From positions 28,445,763-28,509,762 of the forward strand of contig CM077832.1 in the NCBI GenBank assembly GCA_039720395.1: a stretch of 64,000 nucleotides of DNA. The letters run 5' to 3'. Source of the stretch: Liquidambar formosana. Its lineage: Eukaryota; Streptophyta; Magnoliopsida; Saxifragales; Altingiaceae. Positions 23,905 through 35,858 of this stretch are shown piece after piece. The first letter of the stretch is position 1; each line of letters starts with the position of its first letter. The notes beneath the pieces are model-generated. The model made no database searches and had not been told where the DNA came from. It was given only the letters and a program-made list of their open reading frames with translations. A program made the translations under genes and the position numbers.

Positions 23905-25691
23905 TTCTTCATGGAATTAGTGCTAAAGAATTTGTACATTGACTGCAGTTTATTCACTATCAAATTTGGAGGCTCCATTGAAATGGAATCAATGCATTAG
24001 TTTTTCAAGAAGTATGCCCTCTGAAATGCCAACACTCAGCACCTATGTCATGCTAGCACAGTGGAAATCTTCTCACTTGTCGAGCGGATGATCTCAATGT
24101 CAAGTTCATGGAGGAGTATTGCTACTAATTTGTTGATATTAGGAGGGATTAGGTGGTAGGGATAGGTCCTATATATGGATTGTTTATTAAAAAGGAAAAT
24201 AAAATAAAGCAACACTCAGAAATAAACATGTTCCTCTGCTAATTAGTAATAGATAGGCGCCAATGGAATCTATGCTAGAAAAAAAAATGAAAGTGGTCTT
24301 CTCCAGCTCATTTGAAAGATGAGTGAACTAGCGCATATGAAATTGCAGGTCTTCTCCGGCTTCTCAAACGCTGAGGAATGAATAAGCGCAGATGGAGGAA
24401 TAAATTAAACAAATTAATTGCAGAAGGCCACCAATTCCCTACAGTTGTAAGGTCTTCCCCTTGTCCCTTGGGGGTCTGTTTTATGCATCTCTTTCTCCAA
24501 AACTAAACCTTATTCACGCATGCATCGTGTTTGAATTGGAGCGCAATTTGGTATAAGCCATTGATGCCACATTTTAAACCCATGATTAAAGAGCAATTCT
24601 ATAGATCACAATCCCTGATGTCGATCAACATGGCCTATCATTTTTGCAACTTTAAATTCCAAACCCAACCCCCCACCTCCCCAGAAAAAAAATAAATAAA
24701 TAAAAATAAAGGAGATGGGGAAGATGAGAGGTCAAGATCCACAAACTAACAGGTTCAATTCTTTAAATTGAAGCCTTTTGACTAACCTATTCTTCAACCA
24801 AAGCAATTTTTCACAGGGCTTAAAAGATTTGGTCAAATCAAACAAACAAATCCATGCATTCAACTATGTCAATTTTTGTATATCACATCTACTAATTAAT
24901 AGGGATCCATTTTCTATATTGGCATTGCCAAATTATGGCTACTCAGACTTCCTGAACCTATGGATAGATCAGTCTAAAAAAAAAAAAAAAACCAAAGAGG
25001 CAAAAGAAGGGTAATAAATGAAAAGCATGCATCCAAGTGCCTCTTTAATTTGCAGTTTTACTTCTCACTTTTTACATTGACATTGCCAAAAATTATGACA
25101 TTTACTAATTGGAGACACGCCCCACACATATAGTCCTTGTATAAGACAAAATCTATGGGAGTGGCCATGAGGGGAGTGTTGAGAGTTGCAGACCTTTTGC
25201 TTGGCAAGTGTACGAGTAAAAATCCAGACAGTTGGCAGAGCACTTTTGCTTGTAATGATCCGACGAGTCGGGAGCATCGTGTGGCGACGATTAGAAAGAA
25301 GTATGGCAGCGCGGATGGAGATGAACAGAGCTTTCTAGTTGAGATGGGAATAGTAACGCTAGGTTGAGCGATGAACAGTACCGTCGAGTCGAACGGTGAA
25401 TAGTACCTGAAACAAAGAGAACCGTTAAGGGAGGTCGGGGTTTATCCGACCTAAAACCTTTTACGCTCAAATCAAACCTTAATATCTAGAGAGAGAAAAG
25501 GAGTTCTAGGGTTTTGTATTGCGGCGCACTTACCTTTCTCTTCGTGAATAGCGTTCCTTTTATAGGCGATGTGATGACCTGAATTTTATAAATATATTTA
25601 TGATATTTATTTGATCCTATGTGTGCAACGTCACCATAACTTAGGCAAGTGTAGCATAAAATTATGCACCCACCACTTGCATCTGCTTTGG

Positions 25692-25696
<5 letters not shown>

Positions 25697-25731
<35 letters not shown>
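25697..25731. repeat. AT microsatellite
   Basis: A (TA)n run inside the inner solo LTR, followed by short copies of an approximately 70-base unit (CATTAGC, CTGCTTTGGATATAT) up to about 25940. Confidence 0.8.
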
Positions 25732-25733
<2 letters not shown>

Positions 25734-26091
25734 ATATATATATGTAAAGAGGGATCATTAGCAGCACCACCACTTCCATTTGCTTCGGATATATATATAT
25801 GTTAGAGGGATCATTAGCCGCACCTATAGCCGCACCCACCACTTGCGTTTGCTTTGGATATATATATATGTATAGAGGGATCATTAGCTGCACCTACCAC
25901 TGGCATCTGCTTTGGATATATTTATATGTATAGAGGGATCGAGACAGAGAGTTAGAGAAAGAGCAACAGGGAGAGGGAAATTGAGGAAGAACAGAGGAGA
26001 AAAAAAAAAAAAAGAGTGGTCTGGTGGAGGTTTTTGGCTGAGTTCGTGGAGCTCTCTTAGTGAGGTAAAATCCTCACCTCCTCTATCATTG

Positions 26092-26095
<4 letters not shown>

Positions 26096-26154
<59 letters not shown>
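26096..26154. repeat. AT microsatellite
   Basis: A (AT)n run of about 59 bases inside the inner solo LTR, with another short one at 26166-26190. Length may vary between individuals or assemblies. Confidence 0.85.
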
Positions 26155-26159
<5 letters not shown>

Positions 26160-26164
26160 ACTGT

Positions 26165-26196
<32 letters not shown>

Positions 26197-28769
26197 GCAA
26201 TTTTATTTTCTTATGTTATTCTTAGAAAGGATGATCATATTTTATGTTTTTGGGACCAAGGAACATCATGGTAGTGTCAAATTTTAGAGAAATTGACTGT
26301 AGGTTGAAGTTTTAGAAATTTTAGAATTTTGGATCATGAAAACCCGAAACTTTAGGCTTAAAAACGAATATGATTTTATAGGATTCTGAATGAACAATTT
26401 ATAGTCGCACGTAGTACTCCGCATGAGCTTCGATTCGACACTTGAATCACTAAAAACGGTTAAGAAACAAGAGAGATATTAATCGTCGAAGTTGGTCCGT
26501 TGAACACACGGTGTAACCCGGTTACACAATTCAACCCGCGGGAGGTTGAAGATGACCCCATAGGTCTATGATCCTGTGTGGGTGCATTTGTGTACCTTAC
26601 TGTGTTCTCACGCATTTAAAAGCCATACGATAATCATATGAATCCCAAATTTGACCGTTGGACTCGTCTTGGAGGGCCCTACCATGTGGGACCCTTAGTT
26701 GATCATTTTGACCAAGTTTGACTGGAGTTTGACTTTTTGGCCAAATTAATATTTATTAAAAATTCCAGAAAATATCAGAAAATTCCAAAAATTACAGAAA
26801 ATTCCCAGAAATTATAGAGAGTGTTTTAAAAATTATTTTGATGATTTTGGGACCATAGTTTACTGTTAGAAGGCCAATAGTAATTTTTGAGTGCGTTATA
26901 TTTATTTTGAAATTTACCTAAAGATTACGTATGCATAATTATCAGATTTTATCGGTCCTCGGGAGGACCCTAGGGAGCATTAACGTTGCATTCGCATTGT
27001 CAGTATCTATCACGTGGTTTTGGGTTGGTATTGCTCGCAATTGAGGTAGGAAATGTGGCTTCTTTACATTTAATATGGTGTTGTTCTATAAATGTGATTT
27101 TAAATGCCTTAATGATATTTTTGGATTTTCCCACCGATTTATAACCAAATATTTTTATTACTTGTTCAAAATTTAGGGAATCCTTCAATATATCATTTGA
27201 TACGACTGTTTTATATTGTTCCTTAAAGATACGTGGTTATATACTCGTTTAAATGTTATTGTGAAATATCTGTTAAATATGTGGAATTTTCATGATACTT
27301 GGATCTTGGAAAAATGCTTTATAAATGTTGGTTACTTGGAAATGCTTTAGAAATGTTATTGAAATTCTAGAAATTTATCAAACATTGTTATGGATACTTT
27401 TGGACACTCAGATATTTATTTGAATGATGGAAAATGCTTTGGATATATGGACCTTGGGTCTTGGTATGCATCAAACGGGTGTGGGCATCACAATGAAGTG
27501 GTGTCCTGCGTTGAGAATACTCCGCGAATAGCAAGCAGGGTAAAGTGCCCTTGGGTGAAAGACCCTGAAGCCCTCGAGGAAGAACGCCGCGTAGGTGTTG
27601 GTTATTTTCGTGCTTGGCTGAGCCGGGGGTTGACGTGACGACGTAACCTGTGATTAGCGACGGTTGATGCATGGTTTGATCCCATAGTCTTGGGAATTGG
27701 AGATACTATGAGAATTTTGGGAAATTAACTCAAAACCGATACAAAGTATTGATTTGTGACTGATATTTTATTTGAGTTATTAAATGATTTTTAATTCATA
27801 TACCATGTATCTGCACATATATTAATTGTATAGAATCCACACATATTTCCTATTGGGCTTTGCAGCTCATCCTATTATTATTTCAGATGATCAGGTGATG
27901 AATGAAGGTTCGCCGATGGCGGATGCCTAGTGGCATGATCTGAGGTTGGAATGTGAAGGTTGCATACTAACATAGTCATGGATGAGGATAGATGCACGTG
28001 CATTACATAGAGACTATGTTATTTTGATGTATGGACATTACTATTATTATTATTGTTATTACCATTATTACTTAATGAACCTTGAATAGTTTGAATCCAA
28101 CCTATGTGCCAGGGATGTTGGCATTATTTTGGGATCATATATTATTTTGGGCATGACGTGTGAGCATAACATTTCATGTTAATTATTTGGGTGTTATTGA
28201 TGAGCTGGCACCATTATTATTAAAAATATTTAAAAAAAAAATACACGTGGATTTGACTAAGTCTTCCGCAACTTTTATACTCTGACTTATCCACGTGTAC
28301 ACCTTTTTACTTTGACTTTTATCCACGTGTCGACTCTCCGAGTCGGGGCGTGACAGGCGAAGCCTAGGTCTTGGGTCAGATAGTAGCCTTAACCCGACCA
28401 TATTTAATTTAGGGTTTTAGCTTTTAGGTCCGGTTATCAACAGCTGTTCGACTATGGTCCGATTGTGCATAGCCCACTTTGACCATGGTTGTGTTTCCCT
28501 TATTGGCTACGCTCAGTGGATATCTCTAAGGATTATGCCATGCTTCGAAGCGGGACCGAGCACATATTCCATTGGGAACCGAGCACTGGTTAATGACATC
28601 ATCGAGGTTGAGTGTAGTTGAGGATCAAGGAGTTTTCCCACCGAGGATGACCCGCCCAAGAACAAGGGTATATCTCACCGAAACTCTTCTTCCCCTCTTG
28701 GGTGTCTTCACCAAAGCATGCCATGTGTCGCAATCTCGTCCGTCGGTTGCAAATATCCCACACAGCAAG

Positions 28770-29243
28770 AAACCTTAGAACCCTCAGTTCACCCCTCAAT
28801 GATATATTAAATATTAAGCTGATAAGAGCAAATACTACATTCAAACCCTCTCTTCACTTTTCAAATAGGGAAGAGAGAGCTACATAATTATAGCTTTTAT
28901 TAACTCTTAATTGCCTTTTCTTATTGCATCACACATGTCTCCCCTCCTACGTTAGGTTTGCACTTTCTTAAGAGAAATGTTATATATAGTATCAAAATAC
29001 AGCACTTATGTGACACTATATGTATTGATCAAAATTTCATTAATTTATTTAACAAATATCGGGTTAGTGTTGTACGAGGTTACTGTATGAAGGGTGGTTA
29101 GTATAACACCGCCCCATTCTAAACCACTATAAGGGAAGGCATATTCACACATACCTGATACCTCCCCTAATTGCTGAGAAAAAGCAAAATAAAAAAGACC
29201 ATAGAAAAAAAAAAAAGAAAAAAAAGGGAAATATTCTTCCCCA

Positions 29244-29277
<34 letters not shown>

Positions 29278-29723
29278 TTTTGATGCGCTAGCTGTAGAAC
29301 GATTAAAATATTCGTCCACCTAGCCTCTTTTTGTCTCTCTTTTCGATAGTCCAAGGCTCCAAGCTCTAGTGCTCTTTTTTTTTTGTTTGTTTGTTTAAGT
29401 GATGATTACCTGTGAAAGGTTGGCCGCCTAACTTTCATTAACCAACGGTTCACTAAAATCCAAGAGAAGTTTCACAAGCGCTAGCTGTAAAACGTTTAAA
29501 ATATTCTTCCCCCCTTCTTTTTGTCTCTCTTTTCTGGGCTCTAGTGCTATTTTTTATTTTTTATTTTCATTTTACTGGTAGCCCATGAAACCTGCTTGAC
29601 ATTTGCTTAACAGTAGTAGTCCACTCCCTTCTAGCGCTTAACAATTATACTATACACACTTCTTTCTGGGTATTCTCATTGGAGCTCCATTTCTGAAAGA
29701 AAAGAGATAGATAGAAGAAAAAC
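28770..29723. other. Proximal 5' region of CNL-B
   Basis: This matches about 1385-2298 upstream of CNL-A, including the internal direct repeat. The clearest difference is a run of 26 C at 29244-29269, where copy A has about eight C. No gene is present. Confidence 0.65.
29244..29269. repeat. Poly-C tract (26 C)
   Basis: A homopolymer of 26 C about 455 bases before the CNL-B start. The matching place in copy A is a short C run near 1846. The true length is uncertain, because such tracts are hard to sequence. Confidence 0.85.
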
Positions 29724-32315
29724 ATGGCAGAGATAGCTGTGAACCTTGTTATTGACAAGTTGGCTCCATTGCTCATCCAAGAAGTGAAACTGTTGACTGG
29801 TGTCCGCGACGAAGTGAAGCGGATCAAAAATGATCTGGAGAGCATTCAATCTTTCCTGAAGGATGCAGATAGCAAGACAGAGATCAATCATAGCATCAAG
29901 ACTTGGGTGAAACAACTGCGACAAGTTTCTTATGACATGGAAGATGCGATCGACGAATATGTAGCACTTCACTCGGCAAAAGGTGCGGATCATCAACGCG
30001 GATGCACCGCTTTTCTCCAAAAAACACTCTGCTGCGTCAAAAAATTGGGACACCGCCATGAGATCGCCGATCAGATTTAGCATATCGGAACGGAGTTACA
30101 ACGTATCAAGGATAGACGCGACCTTAACTTGGTTTCCTTAGAGCAAGGCTGCAGCACTGGCGTTCAAAGTGTCCCTCGACCGGAGTCCCTATTCATTGAT
30201 GAAGCTGACCTTGTGGGTATTGAGGAGCCTAAGCGCCAACTAATTGATTGGTTGGAAGAGACAAAATCGGTACGTTCTGTGTTTTCTTTGGTAGGCATGG
30301 GTGGACTTGGCAAGACCACACTTGCCAGGAAAGCCTTTGACAAGGGGAAAAAGGAATTTAATTGCAGTGCTTGGATCACTGTCTCTCAATCGTACAATAC
30401 AGAGGAGATCCTGATGGAGATGATGAAGCAGTTCAACATGACGGCCGAGGGAATCAACACAACGGATCAGCTAATAGGCAAACTGAGGAAGGATTTACAA
30501 GAAATGAGGTACCTGGTTGTATTTGACGATGTGTGGGTAGTACAATTTTGGGAATCTATAAACCATGCCTTACCCTGTAATGGAAAGGGCAATAGGATAA
30601 TTGTCACAACACGTCACCGTGAAGTTGCTTCATTTTGTGTAGAATCTTCTACTGATGTAGTGATCTATGAACTCCCTCCTCTACCTCAAGAAAAGGCCTG
30701 GGAACTCTTCTGCAAGAAGGTGTTCCGATCCGAATGCTGTCCCAAAGAGTTGGAGCAATTCTCTCTTGATATTGTAAAAAAATGTCAAGGGTTGCCACTT
30801 GCAATTGTTGTAATTGGTGGCCTTTTGTCAACGAAGAACAGGGTTGCATACCGGTGGCAACTGTTTCGTGATAGTCTTTCATCCGAGTTAGAAAGCAATA
30901 CCCAACTTCAAACTATCCCAAAAATACTATCCCTAAGTTACCAAGACTTACCTTACTATCTCAAATCTTGTTTCTTGTACTTGGCCATCTTTCCAGAGGA
31001 TTATTCTATTCGCTGTTCACGTTTGATACGTCTATGGATAGCTGAAGGTTTTGTTAAAGAAACCAAGGGCAAAACCTTGGAGGATGTCGCTGAAGAATAC
31101 CTGAATGAGCTTATGCAAAGAAGTTTGGTTCAAATATCAGAGGTGGATTCAATTGGCCGAGTTCGAGAATGTCAACTCCATGATTTGATGCGTGAGATCC
31201 TCCTTTCCAAGTATAGGGAGTTCAATTTTTGTCAAGTTGTGGCAACAAAGGAGGACCTAACGAGTTGTGATGGTTCAATCCGGCGCCTATCAATGCAAAA
31301 GTATGAAGAGTATATTCCAGAGAGCATTGATATGTCAAAAGTTCGATCAATTTTTCTGTTCGAGAAAAATGACTTGCCAAAGCAACTTACCGATACCTTC
31401 TTTACAAAGTATAGGCTTTTAAAAGTATTGGATTTTGAAGGTATTTCTTTAGAAAATGTTGCTGAAGAAGTTGGTAATCTATTCCACTTGAGGTACTTGA
31501 GTGTGCGAGGCACACGTTTACGCACGCTTCCGAAGTCCCTTGGTGAATTACACAACCTACAGACCTTAGATTTAAGATTCTGTGGTGCGGATGAGCTGCC
31601 AGTAGAGATCCTTGGGCTCCACAAGCTGCGACATCTTCTTGCCTCTCCTTTTTTTGAGATAGGAGTGAAGATGCCAGAGGGGATTGGATGTTTAGAGGCT
31701 TTGCAGACGCTATCCCGTGTGCGAGCAGATGGCAGTGACTGCTTACTCATAGAATTGAAGAAGTTGAGACAATTGAGGAGGTTGGGGATTACAAAACTGA
31801 AAAGAGAAAACGGGATGGCTCTGTGCGCTGCAGTTGAGAAGATGGACCACCTACTCTCATTATCTGTTAATTCAATTGATGGGGAGGAACTCCTTGATAT
31901 GCAATCCATATCTTCTCCTCCTCCACTCCTTCAACGTCTCTACTTGATTGGACGTTTAGAGAAGTTGCCGGACTGGATTTCCAAACTTGATAACATAGTT
32001 CGAATACAATTATCTAGGTCGAGGTTGTCAGATGATCCGCTTCATGTTCTTCAATCATTGCCTAATTTATTGGAGCTTGGGCTAATTGAAGCATATGATG
32101 GTGAGCACCTTCATTTTGAGGCTACTGGATTTCAAAAACTGAAGGTATTACGACTCGCGAATATGGATAAATTGAGTTTGGGGACGATAGGGCAAGGGGC
32201 ACTACCTCTTCTTGAAGAACTGTGGACTTGGGGTTGTCCACGTTTGGAAGATCAACGGATCCACGACTTGAGAAGCCTCAGACAATATCAACAACATGGA
32301 GGAGGCCCACATTAA
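29724..32315 (+). pseudogene. CNL-B: CC-NB-ARC-LRR resistance protein with one nonsense codon
   Basis: ATG at 29724 opens the same CC domain as CNL-A (MEDAIDEY). The only defect is TAG at 30078-30080, where CNL-A has CAG (ATT-CAG). After it, the same frame continues to TAA at 32315. Without the nonsense codon the protein would have 863 residues. The NB-ARC motifs are all present: P-loop GMGGLGKTT, kinase-2 LVVFDDVW, RNBS-B, GLPL, RNBS-D (FLYLAIFPEDYSI) and LHDL in place of MHD. The LRR region ends HGGGPH. A single change could be an allele-specific null, a recent pseudogene or an assembly error. Any product from the first ATG would be a 118-residue CC-only protein. Confidence 0.88.
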
Positions 32316-32829
32316 TTATTGGTAAGGAGGCCCACATTTCCATAATAAGCTTACAGGAAGACAAATGATCAAAACCTTCAATCTGTGTAAATTCAAAAAC
32401 GTTGGTTCTTCGTTGATGCATTTACAAGGTGAGTCGTTTGTTCCTTTGGTTTTCTAAATAGGAGCAGGTAGAAATTAAACAATTAGGGTATAAATTAGGT
32501 AGATAATATGGAAGACTCAAATAATTCAAAATTCTAAGACAATGATGATGATGACCATTATCACAAACAAGAGTAAATTTGTTATTTCAATATTAGGTAA
32601 TATAAATATATATATTGTTTAATTTTCATTTGGAAGCCCCAAAAGAGATAGAATAGGAGAAGTAGTTAATTAGTTATTGTTAATATATCATCTTTTAATG
32701 TTATAAAATGGAGCTTTTATTTGTTTCAGTGTAAGATTTAAATTCCTCAGAACGTGACTATTAAAATAAAAGTAACAAGTAATTACCAATTATTAGTTGA
32801 TGTGTTTAGTGTTACCCCGACTGCAACTA

Positions 32830-34142
32830 ATTAAACGTAGTAAGTCTTTAAAGCATACCGGAACCCCATAGTATTCAGTGAGACCTCTTCCAGATCTGCC
32901 AAGCACACCAAATGAATTGCTCTCATCCAACAGAACACGGAAGTGATATTTCTCCTTCAATCTGATGATCTCTCATCAAGGGGAGCTACTTGGCCGGAAT
33001 TCTGCAAAATTTAGAAACCAAAATATTGATATGTCTCAAACAGAATAAGTTCTCATCGAACCAAAATAAGTGGCATATGATGATACGATAGTAGCACAGC
33101 AAGCAGACAGCTAATAAGAGACCTAAACAATGATACAATCCTTAATGTAGCCCCAATAATATAAAGGGAATCCAAAAGGGAAACCAAGTAAAATGAGCTT
33201 CCTCGAGATGGAGAACTCGACTGAGTTGTGGCTGGGTCGAGATCCGACTACTGGATCAAGAAGGAAGGAGAGAAAGAGGAGAGACAAAACCCTACTTGAT
33301 TTGGGAGGTAAAGCGATATTTTGGTCGATGGTGCAACCAAAGTTGAAAGGTCTAAGATGGATATGGGCCTGATGGTTCAACGGTGATTTGGGGTGGGTTG
33401 ACCAAGCCGAGAGAACAGTGCTTGAGATGGTGTTTGGGATTTGGTTGAATCGCAGAGGGTCAGAGAGTCTTTGGTTCAACTGCTGTGATGCTTCACGGCT
33501 AGGGTTTCTGCTGATAGGTTTGATGAGCGACTAGGTGTTGTGGTGGCACTAGTTGATGTGTGAGGCAATGGGGTGACGAAAGGTGGTGATGGATTATGGA
33601 TAGGCTCCATGGTGGATTGTAACAGTCTCTAAGGTTTTTGTCAATGACAGCTTTGAGGACAAGGGTGGCTTGAAGAGTGGTTCACGGTGGTGCTACAGAT
33701 ATTGTGCAAAACCTCGACAGGGTGTTATTAAGGGTTACAAGGCTCGATGTTGGTTCAAGGGGTCTAGCGGCAATAGAGGCTTGGTTGGGTTCTGCAACAA
33801 TGACTGAGGGCTATGGTTCTCAAGATGGCTTTATTTTTTACTTCTTTATTATTATTTTTTTTTTGAAGGTGTTCAAAGGCGAGAACGAATGAAAGTGGCT
33901 GGCTTCTTGCTTCCAGCCCCCTTCTATGCACATTGGAAATGGAAACAATACCAATGCATTAGCCAAATCTTAGGATTTGAAATAAAAGAAACACATTTTC
34001 AAATCAACTCAACTACTAATAACAATAACAGTAACACATTTTCAAAGAAACACATTTTTTACTGTTATTGTTAACAGTAACAATAACAGTAAAAGTAACA
34101 AGTAACCAATTATTTTTTAGTGTTACCCCGACTGCAACTACT
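32830..34142. mobile_element. Insertion of about 1.3 kb with a captured gene piece
   Basis: Copy A lacks this segment. It is bordered by an imperfect direct repeat of about 45 bases (around 32782-32829 and 34094-34142), each holding GTTACCCCGACTGCAACTA. No terminal inverted repeat or LTR was found, so the transposon class is unknown. Repair-linked insertion with filler DNA is an alternative. It carries one exon of LCB1 and otherwise unrecognised sequence. Confidence 0.6.
32859..33001 (-). pseudogene. Captured exon of serine palmitoyltransferase LCB1
   Basis: A 143-base exon reads on the minus strand from 33001, after an acceptor TTTTGCAG, to 32859, before a donor GTATGC. It encodes [10 protein letters not shown], then a two-base insertion (near 32971), then [20 protein letters not shown] and [15 protein letters not shown]. 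These match the conserved pyridoxal-phosphate aminotransferase-fold region of LCB1, a subunit of serine palmitoyltransferase, the first enzyme of sphingolipid synthesis. It keeps pieces of both flanking introns but no neighbouring exon, so it was copied from genomic DNA. The frameshift and isolation make it non-functional. Confidence 0.85.
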
Positions 34143-34289
34143 AATAACAATAACAGTAGGTTCGTTACTTATTTTTCTTAATTTTTTTATATTATGTATA
34201 GAAATGTTGCATCTCTAGTACACTACTAATCCAATTTACATTACTTTATCTTGATTCATTCATTCATTCTCTATTGAAATGGATTGCAG

Positions 34290-35858
34290 ACAATGTGCTG
34301 CTGGAGGCATTCACTTCTTGCAATATATATACATGATTTATGTCCAAAATCAGTTAACTGGGCTGTGGGCTTAGTATTCAGTGTTATGTAGTGAATACAA
34401 GTTGTTGTTATGTTGCGTATTACCCTGAATTATTCCATCCATGGATGATATTCATGGCTATGTAATGTTATAATTTGTCAAACATATTATAGACTTGGAT
34501 GCATATTTTATGGTCGAAGTGATACTCGTTTTATTTTTAATTTATTTATTTTCTGCATGGTGTTGTTAAAAGCTCTGTTGCATTTAACACCAAGTACTTT
34601 TGAAACTTCCAGGAAACACTCCAAAGAATCTTGGAATCAACTCGCATACGAAAACCCATTTTTTCCGCAACAAAAAGGTGACATTTTTTAGTGGTGAACC
34701 TAACTTTTTTAATAGTTTCATTCAAGAGATAAATTTGTGAAAACCCATTTAAATAATTTAATTTTGGACACTTTCAAGACATGGCTCTGGCTCCCAAGGA
34801 ACCACCTTCGACACTTCCAAGACATAGTGGGGTAAATTTTGTAATTTTTAATTGATTCAAAATGGGTTAAATTTTGTAGATTTTAAATATTGCTAGATGT
34901 TTTTGCTGTGTAAATGCAGTCTAATTGCCTATATAAGTATGGGGTGTCTCACATGAACCATTAAAAGAATTAGTCTCGACTCAATTCTCAACGAGAATAA
35001 GTCTTAAGATACTGCTTTAATTTAAATAAATATGTAATTGTTATTGTTGTTTATTCCATGTCATCATATAATGCATTCTTTTACAAATTATAAATTCGAA
35101 ATATTACACTTTACCCTTTAAGTCGATTTGCACATTTTCATCCTAAAGTCTATATATATATATATATATATTGATACACATAATCCTGATCAAAGTGAGT
35201 ACGTGCTCAACTAACCTATATCAATACCGTGCATTAGAAATTATACCCCTCATATTAGCAAGTGCTCACTTAATTGTTATCTTCTCTTTCTATATAAATA
35301 TACATGCCCCTATTGTTTCTTATGATGACCTTGTATCCCTTTATGTACAAAAAGGATAAGTGAAAACAATGGCGGATAATATATCCTATCTTTCAAACTA
35401 TAGGGTGTATGAAAAAAGTGAAAATGGACCAAACTTTAAGAGAGTGAGATATAATTTTGGAGGAATTATAGATTGGTTTGATTTTGGGTAAATAATTACA
35501 CATCAATACAAATGACTACTAACTTAACTAAGAATGACTACTAAATGTAATTATTTGCCCATCGCAAGACCAATCTGTAATTCCCCTTATAATTTTTTAT
35601 AATTTATGAGCACATAGGTACAAAAATAATCAACACTCGCATCCTTAACAAACTTATGTATCAAAAGGGAAAATTACAAAAATTCTCGATTTGTAAACAC
35701 CCCACACCCCACACCCCACGCGTTCATTATCTCATATCTCATTGAAAAATTGTCTCCAATAATCATACTAGGATTTTCATTTTGAAAACGGGCAAACAAA
35801 AATGACCCAACCAGGTGGCCACATTACCCCTGCGCTGACACATTAACCTTGTCAAAAG
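34290..35858. other. Convergent spacer between CNL-B and TIC110
   Basis: This matches the copy A spacer at about 5479-6980 and lacks the Stowaway-like MITE (empty TA at 35450-35451). It contains a short AT microsatellite near 35151-35170. No gene was seen. Confidence 0.6.

Larger units (their letters stand above)
25570..28355. mobile_element. Large solo LTR (inner)
   Basis: This 2786-base element begins TGTGATGACC, ends GGGGCGTGACA, and is flanked by the 5-base target duplication GGCGA (25565-25569 and 28356-28360). The ends and the great length resemble long LTRs of Ty3/gypsy chromovirus-type elements; that assignment is inference. No ORF, primer-binding site or polypurine tract is seen. 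It holds two AT microsatellites. It inserted into the outer solo LTR, so it is the younger of the two. Confidence 0.85.
25209..28764. mobile_element. Solo LTR (outer), split by a second solo LTR
   Basis: It begins TGTACGAG, ends TCCCACACA, and is flanked by the 5-base target duplication GCAAG (25204-25208 and 28765-28769). Copy A has the empty site at about 1380. Without the inner insertion the element is about 765 bases, has a TATA-like CCTTTTATAGG at its middle, and encodes nothing. TG...CA ends, a 5-base target duplication and no internal domain indicate a solo LTR. It lies about 960 bases before the CNL-B start and displaces the older upstream region. Confidence 0.87.
32429..34289 (+). 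other. Candidate 3' UTR intron of CNL-B, enlarged by insertion
   Basis: The donor CAAG|GTGAGT and acceptor GATTGCAG seen behind CNL-A are both preserved here. The interval is 1861 bases instead of 464, mostly because of the insertion at about 32830-34142. The intron is inferred from consensus and conservation. Confidence 0.35.

Noticed and set aside
25611..26274. Open frames with repeated Ile-Tyr residues
   Set aside because: They are translations of AT microsatellites in the inner solo LTR.
33123..33479. 118-codon minus-strand frame in the copy B insertion
   Set aside because: No recognisable domain and no ATG-splice structure tying it to the LCB1 exon; treated as non-coding.
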